A stretch of 64,000 bases of DNA from Anagrus nilaparvatae (GCA_022575985.1 JAKSXM010000132.1:14942001-15006000); one strand, 5' to 3'. Numbered from the stretch's first letter, positions 10,115-21,348 are shown. Numbers and translations: made by a program. Notes: generated by a model not told the origin, from the letters alone.

Positions 10115-13100
10115 GTAAGTTTTCAAAATCTTTATTTACTAATAAAAGTCACAAATTATAAGTTTTTGCAACAAAGCCTATAGCCGTTTTAAATTAAATT
10201 TCTATTTTTTATGTAGCTTTTTGCCCTCATTATGATGAAAAATCGTTCAACCTCATCTTGCCTTGATTGTAAGATTTTTAGTTTTACCTGTTTCGGGCTT
10301 ACAAATCTGGTGTTTTGGTGTTTTTTTACAAAATTACATTATTAATTTCATAATTTTTACTATTAAAAAACTTACAACCTAAGTGCATGAAACTTGTTTA
10401 CTACAGCTGAGTGCTAGGTATAATGCTTAAATGTTCTGCAGCATTTTAAAATAATTTACTACCTTTGCAACACCAAATTACACCAAATGGTTATGAATCA
10501 TGACCGTGCTATTGACTATATAATTGTAAACAACCAAAAAATTGATGATTCTAAAGTAATATTAGAAAATTTTAATGAATTTTTTGCCAAAGTAGGTGTT
10601 AGTGTTAAAACTAACATTTTCGTTTGATTTTATACTGAATTAATCTTTAATAATTTATATTTAAATTTCTTATTAAGTCTATTTAAAATTGTGAATAAAA
10701 CCGCGTATTTGTCGCTACTTGTATTTTATAAGAATAAATATATCTGTATGTATGCGTTGCTACTCGTATGTATGCGTTACTACTCGGCAAAAGTCCGCGC
10801 TTTTCTCCTTCTTCCCGTTCGAGCTCTCATACCGAACGGACGTGCCGGTAACGCTCTTTAATTGAATGTATATGAATTTACTATCTAAAGCAAATGTTTT
10901 ACAATAAAAACGCGAGTTATGTTAAATTCAGAACAGTGTTTTATTCTTTAAATAAATCCTCACTTTTACAATTAAATCCTTCAAAAACATGGTGCCGAAA
11001 CTCCGGTTTAAAATCAGTTGAACGAGGACATTTCTTTATTTTAATAAAAAGTTTGAAGGACTTTAAATTGTTTAAAGGTGAAGATTAATACTTACATATA
11101 ATATTGTACTAAAAAAAAAAAAATAAATAAAAAATAACAAAAGAAAAAGTGTCGTGTATTTTGTGTAATTTTTCTGTATCTTGGTGATGTTTAAAAAATC
11201 TAGTGCAGTGACGCCATGTGCTCCTTTTTTTTATTATTAAGAATTTTTGTTGGTCGCGACAAGACATAAAATTTTAAGGTTATTGTTAACGGTTGAAATT
11301 TGGAAAATTTTAATTCAAATTTATGGACGTTCTGTCGCATCGCAGGGCCTAAAAAATTCAATTAAAAAAAAAAAAAAAAAGTGTGCAAATAATTTGGAGT
11401 CGCCATTTTCCGGTTCAACTAAAGCATTTCTTTTTGCATAAAAATTGAGAAGAAGGAAGTCACGTGAATCAGGAAGGTTGGATTAGCAGCACCAGTGTGG
11501 TAATATATTGTATCGTTCCATATTCACTATTACTACATATACAAACATACTATAGGTTAAAGAGAGAAAGATGTATTCGAATTTTTTGTAAGAGAGAGAA
11601 AGATATATTCAAATTTTTACTTTTCTACGCTAACCTTTCATCGTCAAAAAATTCATTTCTTATGCGTACCGGCGCTTTTAAAATTTATGACATTTAAAAT
11701 CAAAACCTTTTTGATTTATTCATAAATATTTGTTAAAATTAAAACTTTAAAAAAAACAAAATTGAAATTCTTTTATAAAAAAAAAAAAAAAGGAGTTGTA
11801 TTATAAAAAAAAAGAAACTTGTGTATTATAAAAAAAATAAAAATATTTATAGTAAACTGTGTGTATTGTAACATGTCTATAAATTATAGCTTTAATTTAT
11901 CTTGTTATAATGAATCTTTACTAATTTTCTTTTCATATTTTCATGAGAAAACTTGATGCTGTAAGTGTAGTTTGCTTCTATTTACATTTTTCTAAATTTA
12001 CTGGACACGTTGGATTTAACTTTCCTCCTGGACTATCTGAACATTTGGTATAATTCTGATTTTTACGCTTATTTTTGGACTGCTATTCAGAAGTAATCTT
12101 TCATTTTCTATCAATTACGGTATGATCTTCATCCAGAGGTAATGTAAAAACTTTTATATTACTTTTTATGAATCAAATCTATTACAAAATATCTGTAAAT
12201 CCAAATTCTTCAAATTCTTTACTATTTTAATTAAATTCTGATTTTTAATTTGGTTTTTTAACCAAATTAACTTTGAAAAGTGTAGAACAAGCTCCTCTCT
12301 TTTATTCTAATTAAAACTCCACTAAGTAAAGATTCACTTTTATTGTTTTGTCTAATTGTATATAGTCTAATCTTGTGACTTGAAAAGGCTTTTCAAGTAA
12401 GGCTTACTTAAAATATTCTGTATTTTAAAAACCTTAAAGCTTATAACTAAAATTTGACCTTTCGTAACAATTCTGTGTCTTAAACTCAATTGAAAAAACT
12501 TCGAAAGAATTTCTTAAATTTTAAACTCTCTTTCATAACAATTCTATTTCTAACAATAGGATTGAAAAAACCTTGAAAGTTTACTTCTTATTAATTCATC
12601 TAATGAATTAATTTCTATGTTATTCCAAATCAAGCTTGAACTTTGGTTACACTTTCTAATAAGTTAAAGTTCTCAAGATTTGTAATCTTATCGTTAAAAA
12701 AATTAAAACCTGAAAAACTTGAAAAATCTTAATACTCTGGAAGCTTTATTACGACAAAAATCTTAACATTTTTGTTGTCTCTGGAGGACTTCCATAAGTA
12801 AGGTTGCTTCTAATTAATGAATACGTCTAATATTTCTATTTTATTTATGCTTAGCTCAAAATACTATAATCAAAAAGGTTCAACAACAAATTAGTCGCCA
12901 CAGATGGAAGATACTGGTTCAAGTCCAAAGCTTAATTGTCTACGCTGCAGTCTCATCGGAACTTAGTGCTTTTCTTTACATCTCCATCTAATTAACTAAG
13001 ACTACTTCGCCAAATCATTATAAAATTGTATAAACACTTATGCATAAATAACTCATGTACTGTAATTGAATGTTAATTTATAGTTAATTTATTTTGTATT

Positions 13101-16100
13101 GTAAATTATTTGACTTAGCAAATCAAATCTAAATGTTTTAAATGAACTTAAAATTTATAAAAACTAAAAAAAAAAAAAAAAAACTTAAATTGAAAAATTA
13201 AATTTAAAACTTATTAAAAAATCTAAATTTGTAAGATAAAATAGTGTATAAAATTCAAAATTTTATACACTATTTTAAAAAACTTAAATTGAAAAATTAA
13301 ATTTAAAACTTATTAAAAAATCTAAATTTGTAAGATAAAATAGTGTATAAAATTCAAAATTTTAATCTGTAAATAAAAATGTAAAATATTGTAAATTAAA
13401 AATTATAAAAAAAAATGAAATGTAACTGCTACTAAGCATTTAGAATTTCTAGTCACAAACTTGTTAATAGAATGAATGTTCAATGCCAAACTATTGTTAA
13501 AAAAGTATGATGTATGAAATGAATGTTCGAATGTAAAGTTTGATCATTTTAATCAATCTTAATACTAAAAGTAGCTTAAATTTATAAATCTTGATAATTA
13601 GCGACACGCGTATTTTTATATTATTAAATGTAATCTTTTCTTTTTAAAAGCTCCGAGTATGTTAGTGTTAAAACTAACATTTTCGTTTGATTTTATACTG
13701 AATTAATCTTTAATAATTTATATTTAAATTTCTTATTAAATCTATTTAAAATTGTGAATAAAACCGCGTATTTGTCGCTACTTGTATTTTATAAGAATAA
13801 ATATATCTGTATGTATGCGTTGCTACTCGTATGTATGCGTTACTACTCGGCAAAAGTCCGCGCTTTTCTCCTTCTTCCCGTTCGAGCTCTCATACCGAAC
13901 GGACGTGCCGGTAACGCTCTTTAATTGAATGTATATGAATTTACTATCTAAAGCAAATGTTTTACAATAAAAACGCGAGTTATGTTAAATTCAGAACAGT
14001 GTTTTATTCTTTAAATAAATCCTCACTTTTACAATTAAATCCTTCAAAAACAGTAGGACAAAATATTGCTAAAAATATAACCAAGAAATCTAAGACTGTG
14101 ATAAACATAGTTCATAGTAATAAAATAATTTTAAAATTGAATAAGGCATCTGGCTGTGACAACATAAATAAATTCTAATATACTAAAAATTATTATAGAT
14201 TTTGTTGCTACTCCTATTACTTATGTGCTCAGGCTGTGTAATGAAAACGGTTACTGGCCAACTCATCTTAAAAAGGCTGAAATTATACCGATTTTTAAGG
14301 AAAGGGATAAACATCTAATGACTAATTATCGACCAATATCTTTGATCTCGAATATTGCTAAAATTTTTGAAAAAGTCATCTATAGTAGATTGGCAAATTT
14401 TGTTCATCAAAATAAAATACTTGCTGATAATTAATTCGATTTTGTAGAAAAAAGGGGTACTAACGACACTTTATTTAAGGTTACTGAACTTATCTATGAA
14501 AGTATCGACCAAAGTAAACCAACTATTGCTACTTTTTTGGACTTAAAAAAAGCTTTTGATACAGTTAATCATGATACTTTAATACGCAGACTGAGTTCAT
14601 ATGGTGTGAGGGGCTTAGCTCTTAATTTACTGTCTAGTTTCTTGACAGATAGAACATAGTCAGTCAAAATTTATAATAAAAAAAGTAATAGTTGTAATGT
14701 TACTATGGGAGTACCTCAAGGAACGATATTGGGTCCATTGCTCTTTATATTATACATCAATGAACTGCTAAAATTATTAATTTTAAATTTAGTATCATAT
14801 GCAAATGATACAGTGATTATCTTTGCAGGATAAAATGAATAGCACTTTGGAGGTGATTGTTGACTGGTTGTCCAGTAACCAACTATCTTTAAGTGCAACT
14901 AAATCAGTGTACATAGCTTTCTCAAAAATATTCGGAATAACATAAATATATAAATACATGGTATAAAACTAAATTCAGTTAATAATTATAAATATTTAGG
15001 TGTTACTTTTGATTCTCTTATGAAATGGGAAAATCATATTTTAAACATAAAGGAATCCTGTATTTTAAATTCTATAATATATTATTATTATGGTTTAAAA
15101 GTCAGTTTTGGCATGAACGAGGATATTAGGAAATTTTTTCAAAATAATAAACTCATACATCGTCATCCATAACCATTTGGTATAATTTGGTGTTCGAAAG
15201 GAACTGCGTTTGTAAGTTTCGTTTCAACCCCCTAATTCAAATTTTCAGGATACCCATCCCTATAAACATGTCCCATGTTAATAATTCATTTATTTTTTTA
15301 TATCATAGATTATCAGTATCTACCGCACAGAATTTTACGAAGCACGAATTTGATGGAGAAAATATTGAAAATAATGATTTGGATAACGAATTACCCTACA
15401 GAGCACTGTATGATAAAATGGATGTAATTTTAAAAAATGTTGGTACAAAGGATTTAATTTGCATTGCAAGAGTTTGTGTGTAAGTTCAATTTATTTTATT
15501 GTAACATTAAAAAAGAAAAAATAAATTTATAATTTTATTTCTATAAGACATTGGACTTCTGAAGCTAAAAGAGAATTTTTAAAAAGGCCAATTCAAGTTT
15601 TACCTGTTAAAATACCAAACGAGAGGGATATAAATACTAATAAGATAATTGACATTAATTTTAATGAATCATATATGAATTTATTGAAAGACAAACCATT
15701 TTATTCATTCATTTTTATTGACTCAGCTTTGCCTCAAAGTCTAAGAAACGATAATTATTGTACTACTTAAGATTAACCAATTTTACTTAATTATTGAATA
15801 AAATACTAAAAAATTTAACCTTTTTTAGTCCTTAATATTTTTCAATCCAGTCAGTTTACGTATAACCTAATTGAAGTTGACAATATAATCTATAATGAAA
15901 CAATAATTCATGGTACAAATAAGGCAGCTTTACAATTACTTATCCAACAAAATAGCGCCGTGAATTTAAAAGTTCACAAGTTTTTAAATGAAACAGCAAT
16001 TGCAGTTTACACAAAATTTTTGAAGGATGGAGATTTAGGTGGATTAGTACGTAGAACGAGCTTTATAGATGAAATAATTGATTCCTTACTCACCAAGGAT

Positions 16101-16790
16101 GATGTACCTAACACTTTAATATTTTTTACAAATTTTGATGATAAAGTGAAATTTTCGAGCTATGTTGATTTTTCTCAAGCGATTGTTCAAAAATTTAAAC
16201 AGTAATAGTATTTGTTAAGAAAATTATCAATTAAATTATCAAATAAATAAAAAACTAATTTTTATAATTTTTAGATACAACTTAACCGGAAAAATTACAT
16301 TATGGGGTGGAAATGTGAATTTAAAAGGCAGCTCCAAAGATTTCAATAAATTTAGTATACTTGATAATCATTTTCTCATTGCAAGATTGTCTGGCCCTAA
16401 ACTTCGTAGCTGGTCTATTGCAATCCCTAGTACATTATCACCCGCAGAAACAGAAATAGCATTAAAAAATTTTAAAAAGTCTTTAAAACTGAAATCCAAG
16501 ACATTCGCATTGGCCTTGATACCAATTTTTTTTCCTCAGTCTTTTGAAAGCAAATTTTCTTACACGCAAGTATTTAGAAACATGTTTCCAACAATAGAAT
16601 TAGTAAGCTTTTATGTCAAATCAGAGTTGCCTACTTATTTAATAAACATTAATAATCCAAGTGAGTATAATATGCAACTAAAATGATAAAATATGGTAAA
16701 ATTTATCACTTAATATATTTCTATATTTCAGATTTTAAATTTTTTTCGTACGGAGGGCATGTAGCATATTTGATTATGACCCACGATTAA
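10059..16790 (+). CDS. Secreted FBXO22-like F-box/FIST protein, copy 2
   Basis: Predicted exons are 10059-10114, 15309-15479, 15548-15759, 15829-16201, 16275-16660 and 16732-16790, giving about 418 residues, close to the roughly 400 of FBXO22. The order is signal peptide (1-25), acidic linker, F-box (about 47-90, with LPYRALYD, TKDLI, ARVCV, HW), a middle region, then a FIST-C-like half (about 270-418, with LWGGNV, ARLSGP, F-RNMFPTIEL and the C-terminal FFSYGGHVAYLI). FBXO22 is an intracellular SCF adaptor, so a secretory leader is unusual. Every exon boundary matches copy 1, and open frames in both copies argue for selection on the protein. The donor after 15759 (GTACTA) is weak. An alternative start is the in-frame ATG at 15267, but the DNA 5' of exon 2 is MITE-derived and copy 1 has ATA there. 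AATAAA lies at 16832. Confidence 0.66.
10462..10500. mobile_element. Left remnant of foldback MITE in copy 2
   Basis: CACCAAATTACACCAAATGGTT matches the left arm of the MITE at 982-1438. The matching right arm is at 15108-15212, so the LINE/LTR stack between them sits inside this MITE. Confidence 0.6.
10501..10596 (+). pseudogene. LINE fragment, left of the LTR insertion
   Basis: The reading IVNNQKIDDSKVILENFNEF, continuing FAKVG, resembles the segment before the reverse transcriptase domain of Jockey/CR1-like LINEs (typically F-x-x-Y/F-F-x-x-V-G). It resumes in frame after the LTR element at 14053 with QNIAKNI. The 5' part of the LINE is missing. Confidence 0.62.
10597..10989 (+). repeat. 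5' LTR of a non-autonomous retrotransposon
   Basis: The 393-bp LTR begins TGTTAGTG and ends AAAAACA. It differs from the 3' LTR at 13660-14052 at only one position noticed (G/A near the AAGTCTATT segment), so the insertion is recent. It has a GC-richer patch (CCGAACGGACGTGCCGG, about 10833-10849) unlike the surrounding DNA, and AATAAA near its 3' end. Confidence 0.92.
10990..11006 (+). other. Primer binding site, tRNA-Phe type
   Basis: TGGTGCCGAAACTCCGG begins immediately after the LTR. The first 12 bases complement the 3' end of eukaryotic tRNA-Phe (GTTTCGGCACCA); the next bases fit with one shift. This sets the orientation of the element as plus. Confidence 0.75.
13181..13364. repeat. 99-bp tandem duplication with palindromic junction
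   Basis: The segment starting AACTTAAATTGAAAAATTAA is present twice with a 99-bp period inside the LTR element. At the junction (13238-13276) AAAATAGTGTATAAAAT faces its exact complement around a 5-bp centre, a 17-bp-arm hairpin that may have caused replication slippage. Confidence 0.85.
13660..14052 (+). repeat. 3' LTR of the non-autonomous retrotransposon
   Basis: This is the second 393-bp copy of the LTR, beginning TGTTAGTG and ending AAAAACA, followed by target duplication GTAGG. The open frame at 13957-14178 is an accidental read from the LTR into the LINE behind it. Confidence 0.92.
14053..15104 (+). pseudogene. Jockey/CR1-like LINE reverse transcriptase, degenerate
   Basis: Conserved reverse transcriptase blocks appear in order with stops between them: KASGCDNI, WPTHLKKAEIIPIFK, NYRPISLISNIAKIFEKVIY, ATFLDLKKAFDTVNHDTLI, MGVPQGTILGPLLFILYIN, and YANDTVI in place of the catalytic YADDT motif (second Asp kept, first changed to Asn). 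NYKYLGVTFDSLMKW follows. Stops at 14434, in FLTDRT* and after IFAG show it is dead. Both the endonuclease part and the 3' end are missing. It is the same copy as 10501-10596, split by the LTR element. Confidence 0.85.
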
Positions 16791-17450
16791 TTAATTACGA
16801 GAATTAACTATATCTTTCTTGTATTTTATTGAATAAAGTAATTCGAAGTAATTTGAAAGATTGTTGTTTCCAATTTTTTGACTTTCTTTTTTAGAAAATA
16901 GTGTAATCTACTATTGATTGCTGCAAATGCATTTTTTTTAAGATTTACCTTGTTCCAAAAGAATGTTATAGACAAATTGTTAGACAAATTTCTATTACAA
17001 TTCAAACAAAATATTTTTTTTCAATTACTTAAATACATTAACGTAAACATTTCAGAAGCATACAAAATTTTTATTGCTAAATTTTACAGAAATATCGACC
17101 AAGATTAATCAAAATTCATCTTTCAGTTATTTACTTAGTGCAACGTTTCGTTTCGTGACCAACCTCGTTAGACTAAAAATGTATTAAACATTAAGAATTT
17201 AAAATTTTTGTGATTTTTTTGTTGATTAAAAAACAATAAAACCCGAAGAATTTTACTTTATACTTTATTTGTAAAATTAAGTGAAATAATAAATAAATTA
17301 TTTTATGGTATCACGAAAAAGTAATAAAAACATAAATTTTATTTTAAAACGTGAAGTAAATTTAAAAAAAGTTTAAATCGTTAATGTTTTAATACTATAA
17401 TAAATTCAAAACTAAACTAATTTTTTTATTTTAAAATTTTCGATTAACAT
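15105..17450 (+). repeat. Segmental duplication, copy 2
   Basis: This part matches 1330-3425 and then, without the 2.1-kb insertion of copy 1, 5535-5765. The short left arm is at 10363-10500. Conservation continues downstream of the stop codon through the 3' flank; a 64-codon frame at 16914-17108 there is broken in copy 1 and is probably chance. Confidence 0.8.
15108..15212. mobile_element. Right remnant of foldback MITE in copy 2
   Basis: GGCATGAACGAGGAT and CCATAACCATTTGGTATAAT match the right arm of the MITE at 982-1438. The end near the exon is degraded (CTGCGTTTGTAAG instead of CTCCCCTTATAAG). The reading MVFERNCVCKF that precedes the real exon 2 frame at 15187 is encoded by this transposon DNA, so it is not trusted as a protein N-terminus. 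Confidence 0.65.
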
Positions 17451-17739
17451 TAAAATGAATAATTCAAGAAGATGTATTATTAATTATAATAAACTAGATA
17501 TCTTCAATGACGGATAGACTATTTTTAAAAAGATTTTTTTTTTAAAAAGACTATTTTTAAAAAACATTTTCGACCTAAAAAAATTTTCGTAGAGTATTGC
17601 AATAGTGAAAAATTTCTAATTTACATTTTTGCAATTTGCATTCAATCTTTTCGCCTACAATTTTCAGAAATAAAAATTTTACCGTTTTCGGGCAAAAATT
17701 TGGTCCCAAAAAAGTGCATTTTTTCAAAAAATGATAGTT

Positions 17740-18120
17740 ACTCAAGTCTATATCCGGGTTTTGTTTTATTGTCACTAGGACTCTCTTTGTTGTCTAGGAC
17801 CCTTTTTTTGGGTCGCTGATCACAAATATTGAGGTATTTTTTATAAAAAATTGGGGTTTCATCCTTCAATCCGCAAAAACTACCCCCAAATAGGGGTATT
17901 TTACTACATTTTCTCTGGCTGTCATCAAATCTCATAAAGTAGGGTTTTTCAGATCGCTGGTCCCGAATTTTTGGGTCCTTTATTTAAGAAATCGAGTGTT
18001 CACCCTTAAATTAGCAAAACTACTCCAAAAAGGGGTATTTTTTCTACTTTTGCTCTGGCTCTTATCAGGTTTGATCTAGAGGGGTTTTTTGGGGCGCTGA
18101 TCACGAATATTGAGATAATA
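17740..18120. repeat. Degenerate tandem repeat, about 150 bp unit
   Basis: Three diverged units share GGGTCGCTGATCACRAATAT, then an AAAACTAC-CC run, AGGGGTATTTT, and TTCTCTGGCTGTCATC-like blocks. AGGGGTATTTT occurs at about 17891 and 18035, and the GCTGATCAC block at about 17815 and 18096. The frames at 17575-17775 and 17738-17935 (minus) are shadows of this array. Confidence 0.65.
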
Positions 18121-19130
18121 CATGTTTTACTTTTTAATTTGAACTCTTTGTTTTTACGTTAATAAGTAATTGTATATAATTTTTATAACATTTTATTAAT
18201 TATTAAAGATATGTTAAGAAACTTAAAATTTTAAATTTAAAGTTAATTTTAAATAATGATATAATAATTACAATATACATTTTTTTTAAAATTTTATCAC
18301 ATTTAGTTTATGTTATTACTAAAATAAATTAATAATTTAATAATTTCATAATTAATTTATCAACTATTTGGCACGAATTTTTTTTATCTATTATTTCAAT
18401 GTCAAAAAATGTTATAAAATAATTCGAATAAAGTTTCAAAACAATTTTTAATAATACATTATAAATTGGCTATTATTTAAAATTATTTATGGCTAGAACA
18501 TTAAAAACATTCTTTTTTTCAATAGTTATCAATTAAATTACATTTTGATTCTTTTTAAATTAATTTTGAATTTTCATAATTAATTTAAGAAAAAATGAAT
18601 TTATTTAAATTTTGATAATACCTTCACAGGTAAAATATTAGATACTAAAACATTTAAAATCAGATATTAAAAGTCTCTTATATTCTACCGTAATTAAGGG
18701 ATTGCAAATAAAAAAATAAGAATCTTTGTATAAAAAAATTATTGAAAAAAATTGAAAGTCTAATTGGAAACGACGAATACACATATAATTCATCAAACTG
18801 TTCATTTAGCACATTTTGTAAAACTTTAGGACCCTCTTTTTGCAACCTCGGCTTTCCCATTTAAGAATAAGTGTGGGCTTTTGGTTAACATGGTAAATGG
18901 TAACGCGAATATTGGGAAAGAAATTGTAAGCAATTTAAAACTTCAAATTAAATTTGATTCAAGTTTGCAAAATATATAGGCAAGAAAATTTCTTCTGTCA
19001 GAAAATAAAAAAATAATGATTTTTAAAATAATTATAAATTTTATTTAGCAATTAAAACCAAATAAAATGTTAATTAAAAAAAGTAAGAGTTTTGTTTTTT
19101 TATTAGCTGAAGCTATTAATATTTGCTTTA
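18121..19130. other. AT-rich stretch without gene
   Basis: Nothing coding was recognised. The 60-codon minus-strand frame at 18678-18860 is compositionally random. Confidence 0.35.
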
Positions 19131-19740
19131 TCTCTACCTAAAATGCCTCAACTTCTGTCAACATGATTCATTCTTCTCAAGGTACATTGGGCTTTCAAAC
19201 AATTCAGCGCTAAATCTATTATGCCCTATGGTATTTCTATGAAAGCCCTCAATTTTCGTCTTACAGTTCTCTCCAAAGTTTTCTCATCATTATTTAAAAA
19301 GTTCATAATCTTAAATAAAACCTCTTTAGCTCAAAAACACAGCAATATTCTTCACTTTCTCTCTTGTGTATTATTTCGAAAATTTTGGAAAAAAATAGTC
19401 CCCAAAAAAAAGATAGTTGACTACATTAGACACCGCAATATTATTCCCGAAAATACCACAGTGCTAACTTTCTGCTCACAAATTTAATTGACAAAATTTG
19501 TCAAGGATTTCACTAGGATTGCATAACTATCTTACTTATGCTGGACTTATTTAAAGCCTTTAATAGATTTTCTCATGCGATTCTTTTGGACCAAATACCA
19601 GCCATTGGAATCTCTAACCAAGTCATAAGATGGTTCTTAAAATATCTATCAAACCGTACTCAGTCAGTCATTTTAGATGATTTTTAGAATTAGTCTTCTT
19701 CATAGATGATTCATATGGAGTATAATGAAATGTTACGAGC
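19131..19740 (+). pseudogene. LINE reverse transcriptase fragment
   Basis: With frame changes the sequence reads FENFGKK then KIVDYI--RNIIPE, then LMLDLFKAFNRFSHAILLDQ and NQVIRWFLKYLSNRTQSVIL. These are the DLSKAFD and LSNRTQ blocks of Jockey/R1/CR1-clade LINE reverse transcriptases, with the catalytic Asp of the KAFD block changed to Asn. Several frameshifts and stops separate the blocks. It is diverged from the LINE at 14053-15104, so another family or a much older copy. Confidence 0.72.
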
Positions 19741-20734
19741 TGGGGATTGAGTAATGAATTGTTTTGAGATCGAAAGAAGATTTAGTTTTAGAGGCATTTA
19801 ATTTCAAGTAATTATCAATTGATCATTGCTTAACAAAATAGATATCATTTCGAATCAGTTATATTACATTATAAAAGAATTATGTCTTTGATTACAAAGG
19901 TATGTAAATTATAAAAAAGTACTGAAAAATTAAAGAGGAATTAAAAGAAAAAAAATAAAGATGTTAATAAAATTATTGCGTTTCAAGAATACACATGTGA
20001 CTACGAATTTAATGATAAATAATTAATTGAAATCATTTTATTGTATTTATGTTATTAAAATATTATCACAATATATTTTACTTGATAATGTAAAAATTAC
20101 AGTTTAATTACTAAGGTTAGATGGAAGTTTTTGCTATTACATATTTGCTATTACAACTTATTGACACAACTCTTTATAAATATGTTATCTTATGTAATTA
20201 TAAAAAGGAATTGATTTAATTCTCAATCATTTTTATTTACATAAAATTTGATTTCTAAGTATTATTAAATCCTTACGTCATAATTATTAGTCATAGTGAA
20301 GCTCAGATTAAATTGTTGAAATAAAATTTTTGAATGGTTAATAACGTTGTATAATTTGGAAAGAAATCCAAACGTAACCAAAATTACGATTTTGCTTACT
20401 AAACTAAGTTTGGTAAAAGTGTTATAAATTTTTAGTAAATTTTTTAACAAAACTGAAACCTTATTTGTTTTGGTAAAATACACTAACTTTTTAGTTATGC
20501 TTATCAATATTTATTAATCTGTATTTACAAAATTTGCAGAGGTTAATTTTACTATTCTTTTTTTTTGCCTCTTTTTTTTATTACTTTTTAAAAGGTGAAT
20601 ATATAGTTTCTCTCTTTGTTTTGATATTTAATGCAAAATAGACTACTTTAAAAATATGCGTTCTTTTTTTCCTAACCTATTTTTTGAAATAAATTCAGTA
20701 GTTTTAACATAGAACATTTTCATTGGATGGGGTA
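19741..20734. other. AT-rich stretch without gene
   Basis: No coding exon, repeat array or transposon terminus was recognised. The 80-codon minus-strand frame at 20265-20507 is low-complexity. Confidence 0.35.
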
Positions 20735-20965
20735 AATTGACGTTTTTAAGGAGGGGGAATATCGACATTTGGGGGGGGGAGGTGAAATGTTGACGTTTTT
20801 AGGATGGAGGAGTGAAATGAACTTAGAATATTTTCGATTTAGGGACCATGGAGCAGAATTACCTAGGAACCATTGGTACAGAAGTCCCAAGGGACCTTTG
20901 GTACAGAAGTACCTAGGGCCTTTGGTGCAGAAATACCCAGGACATTTGGTGCAGAATTTTTAAAG
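20735..20965. repeat. G-rich block and about 27-bp minisatellite
   Basis: GGGGTAAATTGACGTTTTTA-type G-rich repeats are followed by four to five copies of a unit around CCTTTGGTACAGAAGTACC and CTTTGGTGCAGAAATACCC. The 64-codon frame at 20769-20963 is this repeat read through. The ATTTTCGATTTAGGGAC motif resembles the arrays at 54745-55020 and 63345-63450. Confidence 0.7.
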
Positions 20966-21340
20966 AATTTATTGTAGAAATGTATAAAAAATAAATTCAT
21001 ATCGGTTAAAAAACAATAATAATTTGAAAATTTAATTGATTTTGTTCACTTTGATGTCTAAGCAGCATGATTTCTATAATAAAAATTTAAATATAAATAT
21101 TTGGACATAAATATTTATATTATGAACATAATAGATGCTTTAGTATTTACACAAACCGGTTATAAATTTTTTTTTTTAAATATTAAATTTTAATACTTTG
21201 CTCAGACTAACTAATAATCGCAATCCTTGATACTCTGTACGATTAATTTAACTAATTTACTTAATTTTTATGGCATTACAGTATTTTTTTGAATGACTAA
21301 TGAAAAACAAAAAAATTTAAGCATATTGATGAGAAAACAG

Positions 21341-21348
21341 TATAAATA
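21341..21348 (+). promoter_or_regulatory. Possible TATA box for the first CLIP-like gene
   Basis: TATAAATA lies 248 bp upstream of the ATG at 21596. In AT-rich DNA such matches are common, so support is weak; it would require a long 5' UTR or a 5'-UTR intron. Confidence 0.25.

Larger units (their letters stand above)
10597..14052 (+). mobile_element. 3.46-kb LTR retrotransposon lacking gag-pol
   Basis: Two nearly identical LTRs enclose 2.67 kb. GTAGG is duplicated on both sides (10592-10596 and 14053-14057). A primer binding site follows the 5' LTR directly. No gag, protease, reverse transcriptase, RNase H or integrase motifs appear in the interior, and the open frames (10894-11088, 11247-11441, 11464-11697) are short and unlike known proteins. 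It is therefore a non-autonomous (LARD/TRIM-like) element that must borrow proteins from another element. A clear polypurine tract was not seen. It interrupts a LINE, which itself lies in intron 1 of the second F-box/FIST gene. Confidence 0.9.

Noticed and set aside
10894..11697. Short frames inside the LTR element
   Set aside because: No gag or pol resemblance, and the first starts inside the LTR itself.
15187..15308. ATG at 15187 as the start of F-box/FIST copy 2
   Set aside because: The preceding codons are MITE sequence, copy 1 has no matching frame, and a strong acceptor lies at 15308.
16914..17108. 64-codon frame after the F-box/FIST gene
   Set aside because: The homologous DNA in copy 1 is broken by frameshifts, so it is not conserved as a protein.
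20769..20963. 64-codon frame with PLVQK repeats
   Set aside because: Translation of a minisatellite.
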